From Cladochytrium replicatum (lineage: Eukaryota; Chytridiomycota; Chytridiomycetes; Cladochytriales; Cladochytriaceae), in NCBI GenBank assembly GCA_025526935.1, contig JAHLKD010000041.1:331519-395518 (forward strand): a stretch of 64,000 bases of DNA. Reading direction: 5' to 3'. How positions within the stretch are numbered: the first letter of the stretch is position 1; each line of letters starts with the position of its first letter. The position numbers and the translations under genes were made by a program. The notes beneath the pieces are model-generated. The model did no database searches, was not told where the DNA came from, and saw only the letters and a program-made list of their open reading frames with translations. Shown here in pieces: positions 1 to 10,396 of this stretch.

Positions 1-1001
1 AAATATCGTTGTAATCGATAGAGAGCCTTTGATTCAGACTGTCGAGGATCAATCTGATGTTGTGCCAAAATATTGACTGCGTATGAAATATCCGGTCGTG
101 TCTTAGTCGCCACGTACGATATCTTCATTAACATTGATCGAAATTGTGTTGCCTCGGCATCGGACAGTGTTGGTGTAGTCTCATCAAAGATATATGATTT
201 CGACATCGGTGTTTTGGTCGGTTTGATGTTGGTACCCCATAAATTCGCTTCTTCGAGAATCTTCTTTACGTACAATGCATTGCTAAGGAAATATCCTTCC
301 GTTGTCTGCAATAACTCCATTTTCAGAATCCATTTCGCTTTCGAAGGACTGCCTACTGTGAACAAAGTTTCCAAATCGGTCTGAAACCGATGATATGCGT
401 TTGGATCTGTGGAAAAATGTAGTATATCATCGACATGAACGGTAGTGTGTTCGCGGGGTATTATTTGTTGGATTGTATCGCCAGAAATGACAGATGTCTG
501 CAATATTCCTCACGAAACCAACACTGAGATATTGTGTCCAAAGAGTTTTGTACCATTCTCGAGCTGCCTGGTGTAGACCGTACAGACTTTTGATAAGTCT
601 GCAGACGATGGGTCGATTCCGGAAATCTACTCGTCCGAAACCATGAGGGAATTCGACGTAGTTCTCTTCTTCCAGTATCGCATTGAGATATGCACCCTTG
701 ATATCAAACTGGAATATTATCATGCCGACTAATGCTGCTAATGCAATCAGAAAACGGATTGTGGACGTTTTCGTAACTGGAGAATAGGTTTCATCGAAAT
801 CCAATCCTTCAATCTGTGAAAATCCTCGTACGACCCAACGTGCTTTGAATCGAGTAATATTGCCATGTTCGTCAAGCTTATATGTGAAAACCCATTTGCC
901 TGATAATAAATTCCGTCCATCAGGTAAAAACGCTTCGGCACAAGTATTGTTGCCGACTAGTTGTGTGACTTCCTCCTTCATCGCCGCTTACCAGAATGGT
1001 G
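1..1001 (-). mobile_element. Copia family A fragment: reverse-transcriptase part of pol
   Basis: This is a near-identical minus-strand copy of the reverse-transcriptase region found in elements 1 and 2 of this window. It covers the start of the RT domain (AAMKEEVTQL, then KWVFTYKLDEHGN), the GLDFDETYSPV and FDIKGAYLNA blocks and the SLYGLHQAAREWYK block. It then runs off the left edge of the window. The open frame breaks near position 463, where one extra base turns the Thr-Arg-Glu-His stretch into Thr-Pro-Arg-Thr, so this copy is dead. The 5' side stops abruptly at about 1001 against a family B LTR scrap, with no gag, protease or integrase. Confidence 0.9.
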
Positions 1002-1825
1002 TCGAAGTTTGGTTTGAGGGCAATGTGATTTGATCAGTTTTAGTGCTGCTGATCTGGGACTTGCGCTAGAGATAGTCCTCAGGTTGATCTGTGAGTGTGC
1101 AGAGTTTCGTGTTTCTCCAATCACGCTCTTGCGCCACAGCCACCCGAAATCTCATGATGAAAAACGACCATTGGTATTTCATCCAAAAGTAAGCCCATGA
1201 TCCTCTGGCAAGATAATACCTCTACGCAGTCTATTGACAATGACCTGGCATTTCTAACTATTGGTCATGATGACATCCTCCTTTACTTATTGGAATCTAG
1301 TAGAGTTCTGCGAGTGATCACGCGTTTGAGAAAGAATGTGACGCTAATCAGTTTGCTGCTGACAGTTATATCATACTCGAGTACATCTCGTATGATATTA
1401 ATGCAAGGTACTACATATTTATTTCTCATAGAGAACATGTCATTGTAGACAAGATTATAGCTAATATCCATGTTCTGCTCACAATGGTTATTGTGAACGA
1501 TCATGGGATCTATATCTCTCTATTCGAGAGAATAATGTTTATATTAGATATTTCCATAAATCTATAGCCACAGGTTAATTATAAAAGCCGAAACGACAGT
1601 ATATTTGAATTGTTTGCACAATTCAAAGAGCCTGTGGCGATATGAGATTTCGGGTGGCTGTGGCGCAAGAGCGTGATTGGAGAAACACGAAACTCTGCAC
1701 ATACACAGATCAGCCTGAGGACTTTCTCTAGCGCAAGTCCCAGATCAGCAGCACTTAAATTGATCAAATCACATCGCCCTCAAACCAAACTTCGCCAGGC
1801 TAACAACCCACAAGGTTATGCCGAT
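1002..1825. mobile_element. Mosaic of copia scraps: LTR-B, pol-B, LTR-B, pol-A
   Basis: Four pieces that belong far apart in intact elements are fused here. 1002-1155 is the end of a family B LTR in reverse orientation, beginning TGTCGAAG. 1156-1247 is a plus-strand scrap of family B RNase H, matching about 19055-19151, with a deletion of about 10 bp. 1246-1794 is the last four fifths of a family B LTR in plus orientation, matching 19577-20124. 1798-1825 is 28 bp of family A RNase H, coding for ANNPQGYAD. No piece has a target-site duplication. See the finding on this mosaic. Confidence 0.8.
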
Positions 1826-2080
1826 TAAGGTTCGGCGGGTCCGGGTCGGGTCCGGGTTTCAGTGGCGACCCGCACCAAACCCTTTGGGTCGGGTCGTGTT
1901 TGTCTGGGGACCCGCCGGGTCACTGACGGGTACAAAGGGGAATACCCGGACCCGAAGTGGTTGAAACCCGTACCCGACCCTGACCCGCCGGGTTTTTGCT
2001 GCCCAGGAGAGGATTGATTGAATTTTGAGTTAGACCACAGATATTTACATGAACACTTTGTGTCTGTGTGGACAGTGTGT
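1826..2080. repeat. GGGTC-rich repeat with a 29-bp inverted repeat (copy R1)
   Basis: A cluster of GGGTC, GGGTCC and CCCGAC motifs. Positions 1833-1861 and 1962-1990 are inverted repeats, 27 of 29 bases matching, that could fold into a hairpin with a loop of about 100 bases. The left boundary (TAAGGTTCGGCGGG) and the right boundary (TATTTACATGAACACTTTGT) both recur in the same order at 62064-62204, so this is a dispersed repeat and not a simple GC-rich patch. It could be a short non-autonomous DNA transposon, but I see no coding capacity and no convincing target duplication. Confidence 0.6.
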
Positions 2081-2880
2081 ATTTTAGAAACACTATCGTA
2101 AAAAGAAACAAAACTCCACTGAGCAATCACAAGTTGATAGGTGGAACAGCCCAAATCAGCTTCTGTATCTGGTTCATATCGTCAGAGTCCCATCCAACAC
2201 TGGTTACGTCCTTCGCCAACCCAGTCCTGATGAACCGATCAATGTCGTCATTTGAAAGCATGAAATCCTTGGCTAAACCTGTCTTCCAAGGTTTCCAATC
2301 CACCTCAGGGAGCGTTATGGACGAAAGATGCCCGATGTATGCCGTCCAGAACCTTAGCCACTCAGAAGGATATGCATCCACTAATGCCCTGAACATGCGA
2401 TAGATAGTGGCAGACGTACTTAGCGAATTATTGTGCCGTATCCAGTTTCCGAGCAAAATGTGCACCCTAAGAAGAGTAAGGCTGCTCCGAGAACTGCTAC
2501 TTGAAGTTGATATGCGGCTTGAGCGGTCGTCTGATTCAACAAATATGGGCCGTAAAAACTCATTTCGGGAGAGGACTTCGTAGTTTACATTGACGTACTT
2601 GATTGATGGTGGAAGAGACGGCAATTTAAGGTCATAAATAACCTCATTGATCTTATGCATCTGGAAGCAGATACCCTGGATGACCTCTTTCACCAAAAGG
2701 ATAGCCGTACGACGATGCTGCTGCAGGCTAAGCAATGCAAGGGAACTCGTTGGAAAACTGGTTCGATGTACCTTCGGAATTCTACCAATCCCCTTGATAG
2801 CCGACGATATGCTTATTAGGCCGCCTGTTGATGTTGGCGCCGCAGGTGCTGCAGCTTCTGAATGACCAGCCTGTCGTTTC

Positions 2881-3479
2881 TGTTAAGTATTTCGATTGAT
2901 GGACTTGGCCAATCCAGTCATTGATAGTACAAAAACACAAACGCCCGATATACAGAAATGTCACTCTTCACTGAGCAACATTTCTAACTATTGAACTAAA
3001 GCATATAGATGATGATCTATTACGAGTTTGGATACCTCCGGGTATTTCTTCATGGGTTATATTTATTGCGGCCATAGGTATAGTAAACTGTCATTACTTT
3101 TCTATCATCCACTTGTAGAAGTGAAGCCCAGATCAGATCACAGCAAAGGTTTACATATGATTAACGCGTTCGTGGGAATCATGTGTGAGAACAATCCTGT
3201 TGAGGAGAGCTAGATCTCACGCACAGCTTAGCATGATTATGCTTCGCTACGCCTGTGAGAAGAAGAGTCAAACCTTATCGCTTCGATCCAGATCTTCCGG
3301 AAGGAAAAGCCAAAACGACAGTACACTTATTTAAGGAGCCTGTGGCGATACACACAAGGAGCATTCTCTTGCGCTAGTACTTGTGACTCGCAATCTTCTT
3401 TATTCATCTCTTAGAAACATTAACCCGTGAATTAGCAACACACACAACCTGAGGATCCAGACCACAGCTTTGTTCAACA
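2881..3479 (+). repeat. 5' LTR of copia element 1
   Basis: 599 bp, bounded by TGTT and AACA. It is essentially identical to 8822-9420 and to the reverse complement of 15470-16068. It should hold the element promoter and polyadenylation signals; I did not assign them. Confidence 0.93.
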
Positions 3480-3530
3480 CAATAGTTACGAATCGTTGCT
3501 TAACACATTTCTTTGGACAACAACGACAAG

Positions 3531-6500
3531 ATGGGTTCAGGATCGAATGACGCCACATCTTCGCGGCCGAAGCCATTCACCGGTAAAACGCTGCAGGATT
3601 TCGATCTGTACATGGAACAAGTGCAGACTTACGCAAACTTACGTGGCGGCGCTGGCACTATGCTTCTCCAAGAACCAATGGCTCTTCCTGATAGTCCGAA
3701 TTACGAGGCGGAAGGAAATCGCCCACAGCGTCCGATAGTCATCGCCGGAGCTGCTGGCGGAGCTGCTAACGAAGCACGAGCACAATGGGAAGCAGAACTA
3801 CGTGAACATTTGGCGATCGTCACACACAACAGTCACTTACGTACGCAATATCGTGCTGAGATGCAAGATTACCGTGCACAACAAGCGGACAATAACGTCG
3901 CAGTTGGAATTCTATGTGAATGTTTCCCAAAACGCGACATGAATCGAGTCAGAGCTTATGCGTCAGCAAAAGGCAAAGTCGATGGACTTCGCCGAATTTT
4001 CAGTGCTGGCGGTCAAGCTCCGATCGAATCGTCTATGTGGGAGCAACGGCTGGTAGATCTGAAATGTACGAACGGTCAGTCGGCAGAAAGCGTTCAGCAG
4101 TTTGTGACCGACCTCACTGAGTTATTCGAACTCAAACTGAACTCTTTACCGGACGAACTCGTAATCAAGGATCTACTAAACCGGTTAGTCGCAAAAATCA
4201 CGATGCAGACAATTGAACTACGGACCCTCGTACCTTTTCTCGGAAAAATGATCACTTCTGCGTATGCCGAATGGGAACCGGCGTTAATACAAGATCCAAT
4301 TGATGCTGCAAACCCGAATGCTCCGCGACCATTCCACCAAAAGCCAACGCATTACTTCGAAACAGTGTCAAATATCTTGACCGACCTAAACCAATTGGTC
4401 CAACTCAACGTCACCATGGATGCCGGTGGGCCGAATGGGACAAAGAAGGCCATGAAGGCAAAGGCGAAGAAAGCGAAGGCGAAAGCGAAAGCCAAGGTTG
4501 CGAAGTCGGAGGATATTTGTACCTTGCATCCGAACTCATCTCACACCAATGCTCAATGCCGTAAGCAGGGTGCCTCGGGTGGCTCAGGCAGTAGCGGTGG
4601 GAGTAGCAGTTCCACTCGGACCAGGCAGTCGCAGGACTCCAGGTCGTCCACATCTTCTTCTGCAAAGAAGACAGATCTCACATGCAATTTCTGTGGCAAA
4701 CGAGGACACAAGCAGTCGGCGTGTAAACGCTATCTCACTGCAAAGAGTCTTTGTTTAGACACGGATTTTCGTGCATTCATTGCCAGCCGTGGCGATGCAG
4801 GTGATGATTCGTCGGAGGACGAATCTACCGCCAAACCGGTGTTGACCAAGAAGGTAATCTTTGACCTTACCCAACCTACTTCTGTTGATAAAGATGCTGA
4901 CACATACATCGGAAATATGTTTTCGATAGTGAACGCACACTCGGCACAGAAGGTTGTCCGTGTACATGTTCAAGCAAAGGATCGTGTGGGTTTGCTTGAT
5001 ACAGGCGCAACTGTTTGGATGACACCTAATCGTCATGCCTTTAGTTCGCTGACGTATACGAATGACGAGGACGTGGTGGAACTAGCGGATAGTCATACAA
5101 TTCCAGTTTGTGGTTTTGGAGATGTATCTGTAGTTTTACCCAATGGGCGAATTAAGATAATACACAACGCACTTTATGTTCCTGATCTCGAAGACACACT
5201 TGCATCAGTGTGTAGTATCATTGGAGACTCCGGGGACATTGTGAGTTTCACCAAAGACAAGGTTATCCTCACGCATGGTGATACGGATGAACACGTTATT
5301 ATTGGGCGACGGGAAAGAGATTTGTACTATCTCTATGCTGATGTTAGTACCGTCGGAACTCACCAACCGCGGCATGCGATTGCTCAACGAGCTAAAGCAG
5401 TAGCGGTATCCGCAGAAGGTCTCGATCAGTCGATGGACTTTACGTCCGGTGTACGATCTTCTCACGCGATGGGTCTCGATGTAATGTCAGACAACAACAT
5501 TCGTCAAACGAACGATGATGAATGTCAACGAGCATCTCAAGATACAGTTGGAGTGAGCACCAACTTATCGCCAGTGACAGTACACGAACTTGCAAAGTTA
5601 CACCAGCAGTTTGGTCACATCCACTTACGGACAATCTTTCGAACGGCAGAGAAGCTCAACATCAAAATGCCCAAGGTTGAACCGGATGCATTCAATCTTG
5701 TCAACAAATCAATTATGCAGAATTGTTTGGTCTGTAGTCGCACGAAGCTGAAGCAGAAGCCGATTTATTCTACAATAAGTCGAGCTCCGAGGAAACTTTT
5801 CCGTCTGTTTTCCGATGTCGTACGTTTAATCTACGACGGACAGAAGAAGAGATATTGGCAGATCATTGTCGACGAACAACCTCGTTTCATCACAATCTAC
5901 TTCCTGAATCGAAAGAGTGATGCGGTGGATAGTATGATTCGACATATCGCTGATGTGGAAAATCGCAATCACCCATTACACGTTGCTGAACTACGTTCCG
6001 ATTCAGGAGAATTGATTACTAAACGGTTGATCCAATGGTGCAATACCAAGATTCCTCGCATCCGCGTCCACCCAGCTCCTCCGTCAGTAAAGGAACTCGA
6101 TGGTCTATCAGAGCGGAATATACAATCGATCAAGTATATGTCGGACGCGATGCTGCTACAAGCTGGACTACTACGAACACTTCAATTCGTGCAACTCTCC
6201 ATCCTATACGCTGCGGTCGTCAAGAACGCTACTTTCCATTCAGCTGTGAATGCGATTCCGTACTGTGCTTACCTTGACAAGCGGATAGATTTGGCAACTA
6301 TCCACGCCTTTGGAACACTCGTTAGTTTGTGGATCTCACACGAACAAAGGTTGGCGCGCAGAATCCGAGACAAGTCTGAACTAGGTCTGTTTCTCGGATA
6401 CAAGGGTGAAGACCTGAAGATCGTCATAGCACTCAATTTTCAGACAAACACAATAGGCGAATACTTCCATGTTACGTTCCACGAGGGAGTTTTTGTTGGT

Positions 6501-8690
6501 TATAATCCTACCCGACAGTTACTCGACGATCTTACGGTACAATATCCACTGAAGGCCGGGACATATTTCGATGTTGATCAAATACCAACCGGGGATCAGG
6601 GGGTGCAAGAGACGACTGTTGAGTTTGTCTCAGACAATTTCCCGATTTCTACCGTTGCAGACGAAGAAATCGATGAGGATATAAACGACGACCCCATATA
6701 TTACCGCTTAGAAGAAGCCGGTGACATGCATGTTGTTGAACATTTACATGGACTAGACGATGATGACCCAGACGATGCTGATTATGATCCAAATGCTGAT
6801 TTATCGACTCCACAATCCATTACTGAAGAATCTCCGAATTTGTCTTCCGTATCTCCTGTAGAGGAATATGATGCACAACTCGAAAGTGATCTTCAATTCA
6901 TTGGAGAAGATGTCGACGAAGCATATGCAGCAAGAAAACGAAAACGTCAAGCAAGTGCAAATTTGTCGAACGCCAAAAGGAAACAAAATTCCTTGTTTAC
7001 CCGGTCCGTTCCTAATATCGATTGGACCCTGAAGGCCGATTCCTCATATCCAACACAACCAATTGCGAATGGAAATATACGGACTGCACCAAAGACTCTT
7101 CGTGAGGCTTTATCACGATCCGATGAGGCTCCATTCTGGTTAGCGGCGATGAAGGAGGAAGTTACACAACTAGTCGGCAACAATACTTGGGCCGAAACGT
7201 TTTTACCTGATGGACGGAATTTATTATCGGGCAAATGGGTTTTCACATATAAGCTTGACGAACATGGCAATATTACTCGATTCAAAGCACGTTGGGTCGT
7301 ACGAGGATTTTCACAGATTGAAGGATTGGATTTCGATGAAACCTATTCTCCAGTTACGAAAACGTCCACGATCCGTTTTCTGATTGCATTAGCAGCATTA
7401 GTCGGCATGATCATATTCCAGTTTGATATCAAGGGTGCATATCTCAATGCAATACTGGAAGAAGAGAACTACGTCGAACTCCCTCATGGTTTCGGACGAG
7501 TAGATTTCCGGAATCGACCCATCGTCTGCAGACTTATCAAAAGTCTGTACGGTCTACACCAGGCAGCTCGAGAATGGTACAAAACTCTTTGGAAACAATA
7601 TCTCAGTGTTGGTTTCGTGCGGAATATTGCAGACATCTGTCATTTCTGGCGATACAATCCAACAAATAATACCCGCGAACACACTACCGTTCATGTCGAT
7701 GATATACTACATTTTTCCACAGATCCAAACGCATATCATCGGTTTCAGACCGATTTGGAAACTTCGTTCACAGTAGGCAGTACTTCGAAGGCGAAATGGA
7801 TTCTGAAAATGGAGTTATTGCAGACAACGGAAGGATATTTCCTTAGCAATGCATTGTACGTAAAGAAGATTCTCGAAGAAGCGAATTTATGGGGTACCAA
7901 CATCAAACCGACCAAAACACCGATGTCAAAATCATATATCTTTGATGAGACCACACCAACACTGTCCGATGCCGAGGCAACACAATTTCGATCAATGTTA
8001 ATGAAGATATCGTACGTGGCGACTAAGACACGACCGGATATTTCATACGCAGTCAATATTTTGGCACAACATCAGATTGCATATCAGAAGTATCCATATG
8101 GTGTAACTCCTGATGTTTCTGTTCAACTTGGAGATTCACAAATCTCTCGCGAACGTCCATGTGTTTGGTCCGTTTGTTGTTGAACAGATTGTTTGCGATA
8201 GACTCGGTGGATTGATTGTCTTGCCATAAACGGAGCGGATTGAACGACGCAATTCCAATACCCGTCATAAGATTTTTCATCCACTTCATCTCACGCGATA
8301 GTTCGTTCAGCGCATACAGTTCGGCTTCCGACGACGAGGCTGCAATAGTCTGTTGTCGAATCGACTGCCAACTGATTGCCGCATTAGCGAACATTACCAC
8401 GTAACCGGTTCGTGAGTATCTATCTGCATCGCCCGCCCAGTCTGCATCGGCATAACCTTGTGGGTTGTTAGCCGAATCAAACATGTAGAGACCGTCGGGT
8501 CTTAGCATCGGAGACGTGATACCAGTCCGTGTATAGTGTAAACCGTAATCCCAAGTACCGAGTAAATATCGTTGTAATCGATAGAGAGCCTTATCGCGGA
8601 CATCTTAACTAAACCTCTTGGAAGTAAATTATACCTTAAACACAGGGGCTCGTTGGGGCTAGTCAGTCAGTCTTCACTTAATATACTATC
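3531..8690 (+). pseudogene. Gag-pol polyprotein of copia element 1, broken by an inversion
   Basis: A single gag-pol frame with no programmed shift. The first ATG is at 3531 (MGSGSNDATSS); the longer frame from 3513 would need a TTG start. The order is gag, a Lys/Ala-rich basic stretch and a CCHC zinc knuckle (CNFCGKRGHKQSAC, about residue 385). Then come the aspartic protease (LLDTGATVWMTP), the integrase HHCC finger (HQQFGHIH, CLVC) and the DDE core (IIVDEQ, RSDSGE, GLSERN). RT follows with catalytic HVDD in place of the usual YVDD. Sense is lost at 8078 after AVNILAQHQI, because the next 517 bp (8079-8595) lie inverted. The normal C-terminus, ADILTKPLGSKLY, resumes in plus orientation at about 8597 and stops at about 8690. 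RNase H is therefore disrupted and the element should be non-autonomous. Confidence 0.9.
8079..8595 (-). other. Inverted segment inside pol of copia element 1
   Basis: On the minus strand this block reads as the family A RNase H region, from the RLQRYLLGTWDYGLHYT segment through GYADADWAGD, the SSSEAELYAL block and KHMDVRERFVN to HHMDTSDMQ. The plus-strand parts on either side read RT to the left and ADILTKPL to the right. It is therefore a local inversion, not a second insertion. About 25 bp that follow AQHQI in element 2 (coding for DPRQSESK) are missing at the right breakpoint, so the event lost a little sequence. Confidence 0.9.
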
Positions 8691-8821
8691 TTGAACGACC
8701 GGCTGGCGATGTCCATACAACTCACCTTTATTTCAATAGAATATCAACTTCAGCATTTACAGAAAGTTATGATCGGTTGAGTGATACTCTCGGTTGTACC
8801 TATCTAATGACTGAGGGGGTG

Positions 8822-9420
8822 TGTTAAGTATTTCGATTGATGGACTTGGCCAATCCAGTCATTGATAGTACAAAAACACAAACGCCCGATATACAGAAAT
8901 GTCACTCTTCACTGAGCAACATTTCTAACTATTGAACTAAAGCATATAGATGATGATCTATTACGAGTTTGGATACCTCCGGGTATTTCTTCATGGGTTA
9001 TATTTATTGCGGCCATAGGTATAGTAAACTGTCATTACTTTTCTATCATCCACTTGTAGAAGTGAAGCCCGGATCAGATCACAGCAAAGGTTTACATATG
9101 ATTAACGCGTTCGTGGGAATCATGTGTGAGAACAATCCTGTTGAGGAGAGCTAGATCTCACGCACAGCTTAGCATGATTATGCTTCGCTACGCCTGTGAG
9201 AAGAAGAGTCAAACCTTATCGCTTCGATCCAGATCTTCCGGAAGGAAAAGCCAAAACGACAGTACACTTATTTAAGGAGCCTGTGGCGATACACACAAGG
9301 AGCATTCTCTTGCGCTAGTACTTGTGACTCGCAATCTTCTTTATTCATCTCTTAGAAACATTAACCCGTGAATTAGCAACACACACAACCTGAGGATCCA
9401 GACCACAGCTTTGTTCAACA
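8822..9420 (+). repeat. 3' LTR of copia element 1
   Basis: 599 bp from TGTTAAG to TTCAACA, matching the 5' LTR except for isolated substitutions (for example at 9072). It is followed directly by the GTTTC target duplication and by the continuation of the interrupted minus-strand gene. Confidence 0.93.
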
Positions 9421-10396
9421 GTTTCAGAGCAGCAAGCTCTCCCTCCGGGCGGTCACACGTGATTTCCATTGTGAAATCTCCTGGGAAGTTGCCTGCTTCT
9501 CCCTTTCCATTGCAGCGGTGATCTCCCTGAATCTTGCTGGCTCTTCGTGCTCGCCGTGCTGAATCAAAGCACCCGCCCTGCCCAATTCATCAATGAGAGC
9601 CTTCTCTCGCACTTCTGCTGCGATGCGGGTCCTTCTCTCGTTCATTGCAGTCTCTTCAAGATCTTTTGTCATGTTCAACAGTCGTTCTGACTGTTTGAGG
9701 ACCTGTTTTGTCCTTTCACGGTCCTCATCTGCTCGTTTGATGGTCGCTTGGAACTCGTCAACCTTTGCAGTGACAGGCATTCCTCTGTAAATGCCGTACT
9801 TGTGTCCCTGCCGCCTGTAAAAGTCCAGAAATGTTGTTTCCTTCTGAAAGGAAGAGCTTTTCAAGCACTCCATACGATAGGCGTTTGCTGCTGTTATGAA
9901 CTCCGTTCGTCCACTGCATTCATCGTGAATTTCGTTCAGGGCTTGACGAACTAGCTTGCTGTCAGAGTTAAGTCAGTCGATCAACCCTTGAAGAACAAAT
10001 CTTGGGCCGCATTCATCACGATTTGTTTGACAGTTGCTGATGAAGTCCTCCGAGTCGTAGCTGTGGCCGCTCGCTTTGAATTTTCGATACCAAAGTCGTA
10101 TGTCTGAAGCAGGACAGAGTCCGTCGATGAGCAAATAGTCAGCATCCCCTTTAGTACCACGTCGCGCCGGTTTCTTTGAAGGAGCTGTCGATTTGATATC
10201 TGTCGATTTGACATCAAGGCCAACTTCTGCTTCTTCCACTTCAGAACCCGATGCCAGAGATGTTTCAGGTGTAGTCACAGGTTCTGCACTTGATTCTCTT
10301 TCAGATGATGGTCTGGATTGTTTTAACGCTCGCTTCTTTGTAGTTCGAGGCATGGTGTTTGTACTCTTTGTCGTGGGAAGATACTGGCCCGGTGTT

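Larger units (their letters stand above)
2881..9420 (+). mobile_element. Ty1/copia family A, element 1, full length with internal inversion
   Basis: A 6540-bp LTR retrotransposon. LTRs of 599 bp at 2881-3479 and 8822-9420 begin TGTTAAG and end GTTCAACA. The 5-bp target duplication GTTTC is present at 2876-2880 and 9421-9425, so this is a single clean insertion, into the unrecognised minus-strand gene. A purine-rich tract (ACTGAGGGGG) precedes the 3' LTR. The order gag, protease, integrase, RT, RNase H is that of Ty1/copia (Pseudoviridae-like) elements. The two LTRs differ at very few positions, so the insertion is young. The 3' end of pol carries an inversion. Confidence 0.95.
2127..10353 (-). 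pseudogene. Unrecognised gene, broken, and split by copia element 1
   Basis: Two blocks of one reading unit, 10353-9421 and 2880-2127 on the minus strand, are separated by the inserted element (2881-9420). The start is ATG at 10353 (MPRTTKKRALKQ). The N-terminus (about 70 residues) is basic, Ser/Thr-rich and likely disordered. It is followed by a folded-looking part with LLIDGLCPASDIRLWY, then a charged coiled-coil (VDEFQATIKRADEDRERTK onward), then a C-terminal part rich in aliphatic and aromatic residues that ends at a TGA at 2127. Besides the insertion there is an in-frame TGA at about 9972, with coding sense continuing in the same frame behind it, and a one-base frame change near 9465. 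The protein family is not recognised. It could be a host gene or an open reading frame of another mobile element. Confidence 0.5.

Noticed and set aside
1826-2000. Telomere-like or rDNA-related GGGTC repeat
   Set aside because: The motif is irregular and palindromic, lies inside a transposon cluster and has a second copy with shared ends.
3513-3530. Gag start at 3513
   Set aside because: That position is TTG. The first ATG is 3531, and element 2 has TTC at the same place, so translation from 3513 is unlikely.
8053-8508. A separate minus-strand RNase H gene
   Set aside because: It is the inverted part of element 1's own pol, and its ends read into flanking plus-strand sequence.
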